Below are positions 5,376 to 6,824 of a stretch of DNA of 6,824 nt, piece after piece. Numbering within the stretch: the stretch's first letter is position 1; each line of letters opens with the position of its first letter. A program made the position numbers and the translations under genes. The stretch lies in NCBI GenBank assembly GCA_947589375.1, contig CANQAO010000059.1, positions 1 to 6,824 of the forward strand. The letters are read 5' to 3'. This DNA comes from an uncultured Bacilli bacterium (lineage in GTDB: Bacteria; Bacillota_I; Bacilli_A; RF39; UBA660). A model generated the notes under the pieces. That model was given only the letters and a program-made list of their open reading frames with translations, made no database searches and had not been told where the DNA came from.

Positions 5376-6728
5376 ATGTTAAAAGTAGATTCTCGAAAGA
5401 TTGAAGCGGGCGACACTTTTATTGCCATTAGATCAGCCGTTAGAGATGGGCATGATTATATTGAACAGGCAATTGATCGTGGGGCGGCTTGTATTATTGC
5501 TGAAGAGGGGGATTATAGTGTAAAAACGATTATTGTTCCCGACACTAGAAAGTATTTAGCTAATTATTTAAAAGAGCTTTATGCTGATAAGCTTAGTAAG
5601 CTGACTTTAGTAGGGGTTACCGGAACCAATGGTAAAACTACTAGTTGTTATTTAATGTATCAGCTTTTAAATCGTTTAGGAATTAAAGCGGCTTATATTG
5701 GAACCATTGGTTTTTACTTACCAGAAAAAAATCGTCCTCTAGCGAATACAACTCCTGATTTATATGATTTATATGAGATGTTAGTGGAAGCTGCCGATGA
5801 TGAGTGTACAGTTGTAGCGATGGAAACTTCTAGTCATGCTTTAGATAATAGAAGACTTGAAGGTATTAAATTTGATATGGCTTGTTATACTAATTTAACG
5901 CAGGATCACTTGGATTATCATAAAACGATGGAACAATATAAAGAAGCTAAACTAAATCTTTTCAAAAACATTAAAAGAGGTGGTTATGCGGTTATCAACA
6001 TGGATGATAAATATGGCCGTGATTTCGTATTAGAACCTAATAAAAATATTTTATTAGGTATGGGTTTATACGATTATCAAATTAGTGATGTCGTTTTAGG
6101 CGATACCCAAAGTTCATTTAAAGTTACTCATGATGGTTTAAGCCGAGTAGTGACTTTACCAATTCCAGGCACTTATAATATTTATAACTACATGAATGCT
6201 TATATTTTATGTGATAAATTAAAATTAAATATGGATACCGTTATTGCGGAAACTTTGAATTTGACTGCTCCTAATGGTCGTTATCAAATTATTAATAATG
6301 GTAAGTTTTCCGTTATTATCGATTATGCGCACACACCAGATGCGGTGGAGAATGTCATTAAGAGTGTTAAAGAATATGCCAAAGGTAAGATTTTCACTTT
6401 AGTTGGTTGTGGTGGCGATCGTGATAAAACTAAAAGACCAATTATGGGTAAAATTGCTACAGATAATAGTGATTATGTCGTCTTTACTAGTGATAATCCA
6501 AGAACCGAAGATCCTGATGCGATTTTAAATGATATTATTACTGGTTTAAAGAAAGATAATTATGAAGTTATTCCTGATCGTAAAGATGCCATTAAAAAAG
6601 CAATTAGCTTATTAGGTGAAAACGACATTTTATTAGTTTTAGGTAAAGGTCATGAAGACTATCAAATTATTGGAACAGAAAAGATTCATTTAAGCGATTT
6701 TGAAGAAGTATCTAAATATGTGAAATAA
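5376..6728 (+). CDS. murE: UDP-MurNAc-L-Ala-D-Glu:meso-diaminopimelate ligase MurE
   Basis: This is a 450-aa cytoplasmic Mur ligase that adds the third stem-peptide residue to UDP-MurNAc-dipeptide using ATP. Visible landmarks are DSR (5-7) and GDTFIAI (12-18) of the UDP-binding domain, then the P-loop GVTGTNGKTT (80-89) and NTTPD (124-128). METSSHALDNRR (149-160), NLTQDHLDYH (173-182) and Lys192 in EAKLNLF (the lysine normally carbamylated) follow. The C-terminal domain has GRYQ (301-304), DYAHTPDA (316-323), GCGGDRDKTKRP (344-355) and GKGHE (423-427). DNPR at 373-376 is the motif for meso-diaminopimelate rather than L-lysine, supporting EC 6.3.2.13. The protein is about 40 residues shorter than typical MurE, mainly at the N-terminus, because it begins almost at the DSR motif. 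AAGGAGG (5361-5367) lies 8 nt before the ATG, so the start is well supported. Upstream in frame there are only 11 codons before a stop. It is the last gene of the operon. Confidence 0.97.
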   Translation: MLKVDSRKIEAGDTFIAIRSAVRDGHDYIEQAIDRGAACIIAEEGDYSVKTIIVPDTRKYLANYLKELYADKLSKLTLVGVTGTNGKTTSCYLMYQLLNRLGIKAAYIGTIGFYLPEKNRPLANTTPDLYDLYEMLVEAADDECTVVAMETSSHALDNRRLEGIKFDMACYTNLTQDHLDYHKTMEQYKEAKLNLFKNIKRGGYAVINMDDKYGRDFVLEPNKNILLGMGLYDYQISDVVLGDTQSSFKVTHDGLSRVVTLPIPGTYNIYNYMNAYILCDKLKLNMDTVIAETLNLTAPNGRYQIINNGKFSVIIDYAHTPDAVENVIKSVKEYAKGKIFTLVGCGGDRDKTKRPIMGKIATDNSDYVVFTSDNPRTEDPDAILNDIITGLKKDNYEVIPDRKDAIKKAISLLGENDILLVLGKGHEDYQIIGTEKIHLSDFEEVSKYVK

Positions 6729-6750
6729 GAAGCCAAAGGGCTTCTTATTT
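6725..6750 (+). terminator. Intrinsic terminator overlapping the murE stop
   Basis: A perfect 10-bp stem (ATAAGAAGCC at 6725-6734 with GGCTTCTTAT at 6739-6748, loop AAAG) contains the TAA stop (6726-6728) in its 5' arm. The trailing T-run is short (6748-6750), so termination may be partial. Confidence 0.8.
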
Positions 6751-6783
6751 GTGCTTAAAGCTATATACTTTTTACTTTGAAAC

Positions 6784-6793
6784 ATGTTATAAT
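6784..6793 (+). promoter_or_regulatory. Extended -10 promoter for the next gene
   Basis: A perfect TATAAT (6788-6793) is preceded by ATGT (6784-6787), the same TGTTATAAT as at 1732-1740. No good -35 is visible at the right distance. The predicted start is near 6800, leaving a leader of about 23 nt. Confidence 0.6.
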
Positions 6794-6808
6794 ATAAATA
6801 ATAGTTAT

Positions 6809-6824
6809 AGGAGGAAACATTTAT
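6809..6824 (+). promoter_or_regulatory. Ribosome binding site of a gene cut by the window edge
   Basis: AGGAGG (6809-6814) is a perfect Shine-Dalgarno. The window ends in AT at 6823-6824, exactly 8 nt after it, the same spacing as for asnB, murE and the RDD gene. An ATG starting at 6823 is therefore expected, with its G just outside. The product cannot be seen. Confidence 0.7.

Noticed and set aside
5240..5428. 62-codon open frame on the minus strand
   Set aside because: It is antisense across the gap between the membrane gene and murE, with no ribosome binding site. It arises from the reverse of the Lys-rich tail.

Overview
The window looks like chromosomal DNA from a low-GC member of the Firmicutes/Bacillota, probably an uncultured Bacilli- or Erysipelotrichia-like gut lineage. 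By eye GC is low (about 30-35%). Shine-Dalgarno sites are AGGAGG-like, and promoters are sigma-A type with a TRTGN extended -10. Intrinsic terminators are short, and the genetic code is standard: tryptophan is TGG and TGA is used as a stop. All supported genes are on the + strand. I see no mobile element, CRISPR array, tRNA or rRNA.

Layout. The left edge (1-60) holds two back-to-back hairpins that look like terminators facing opposite ways. Next come two tandem paralogues (175-885 and 1010-1696), each with its own strong promoter and terminator. Both encode secreted proteins with a signal peptide, a charged Pro/Lys/Glu-rich linker and a C-terminal lysozyme-like or glucosaminidase-like domain carrying four conserved cysteines. 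A third single-gene unit (1763-2770) encodes a zinc-ribbon plus double-RDD membrane protein. A 215-nt intergenic region (2771-2985) contains the end of that unit's terminator, a second promoter, a second good terminator (a possible small RNA of about 80 nt), and then the asnB promoter.

The last unit is a three-gene operon: asnB (2986-4809), a five-helix membrane protein overlapping it by 4 nt (4806-5342), and murE (5376-6728), closed by a terminator. A new promoter and an AGGAGG site at the right edge announce another gene, whose start codon probably begins at 6823.

How the genes work together: most of them point to the cell wall. The MurE specificity motif DNPR indicates meso-diaminopimelate (mDAP) peptidoglycan. 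The AsnB belongs by sequence to the B. subtilis AsnB type, a clade that includes enzymes amidating mDAP on peptidoglycan precursors. Its place in a murE operon makes that role at least as likely as free asparagine synthesis. The membrane protein between them resembles, from memory, the membrane domain found fused to MurF in some Firmicutes, so the operon may encode a membrane-tethered precursor-synthesis and amidation module. The two secreted proteins would then act on the finished wall. The operon-level function is inference, and nothing here is a clearly new defence or mobile system.
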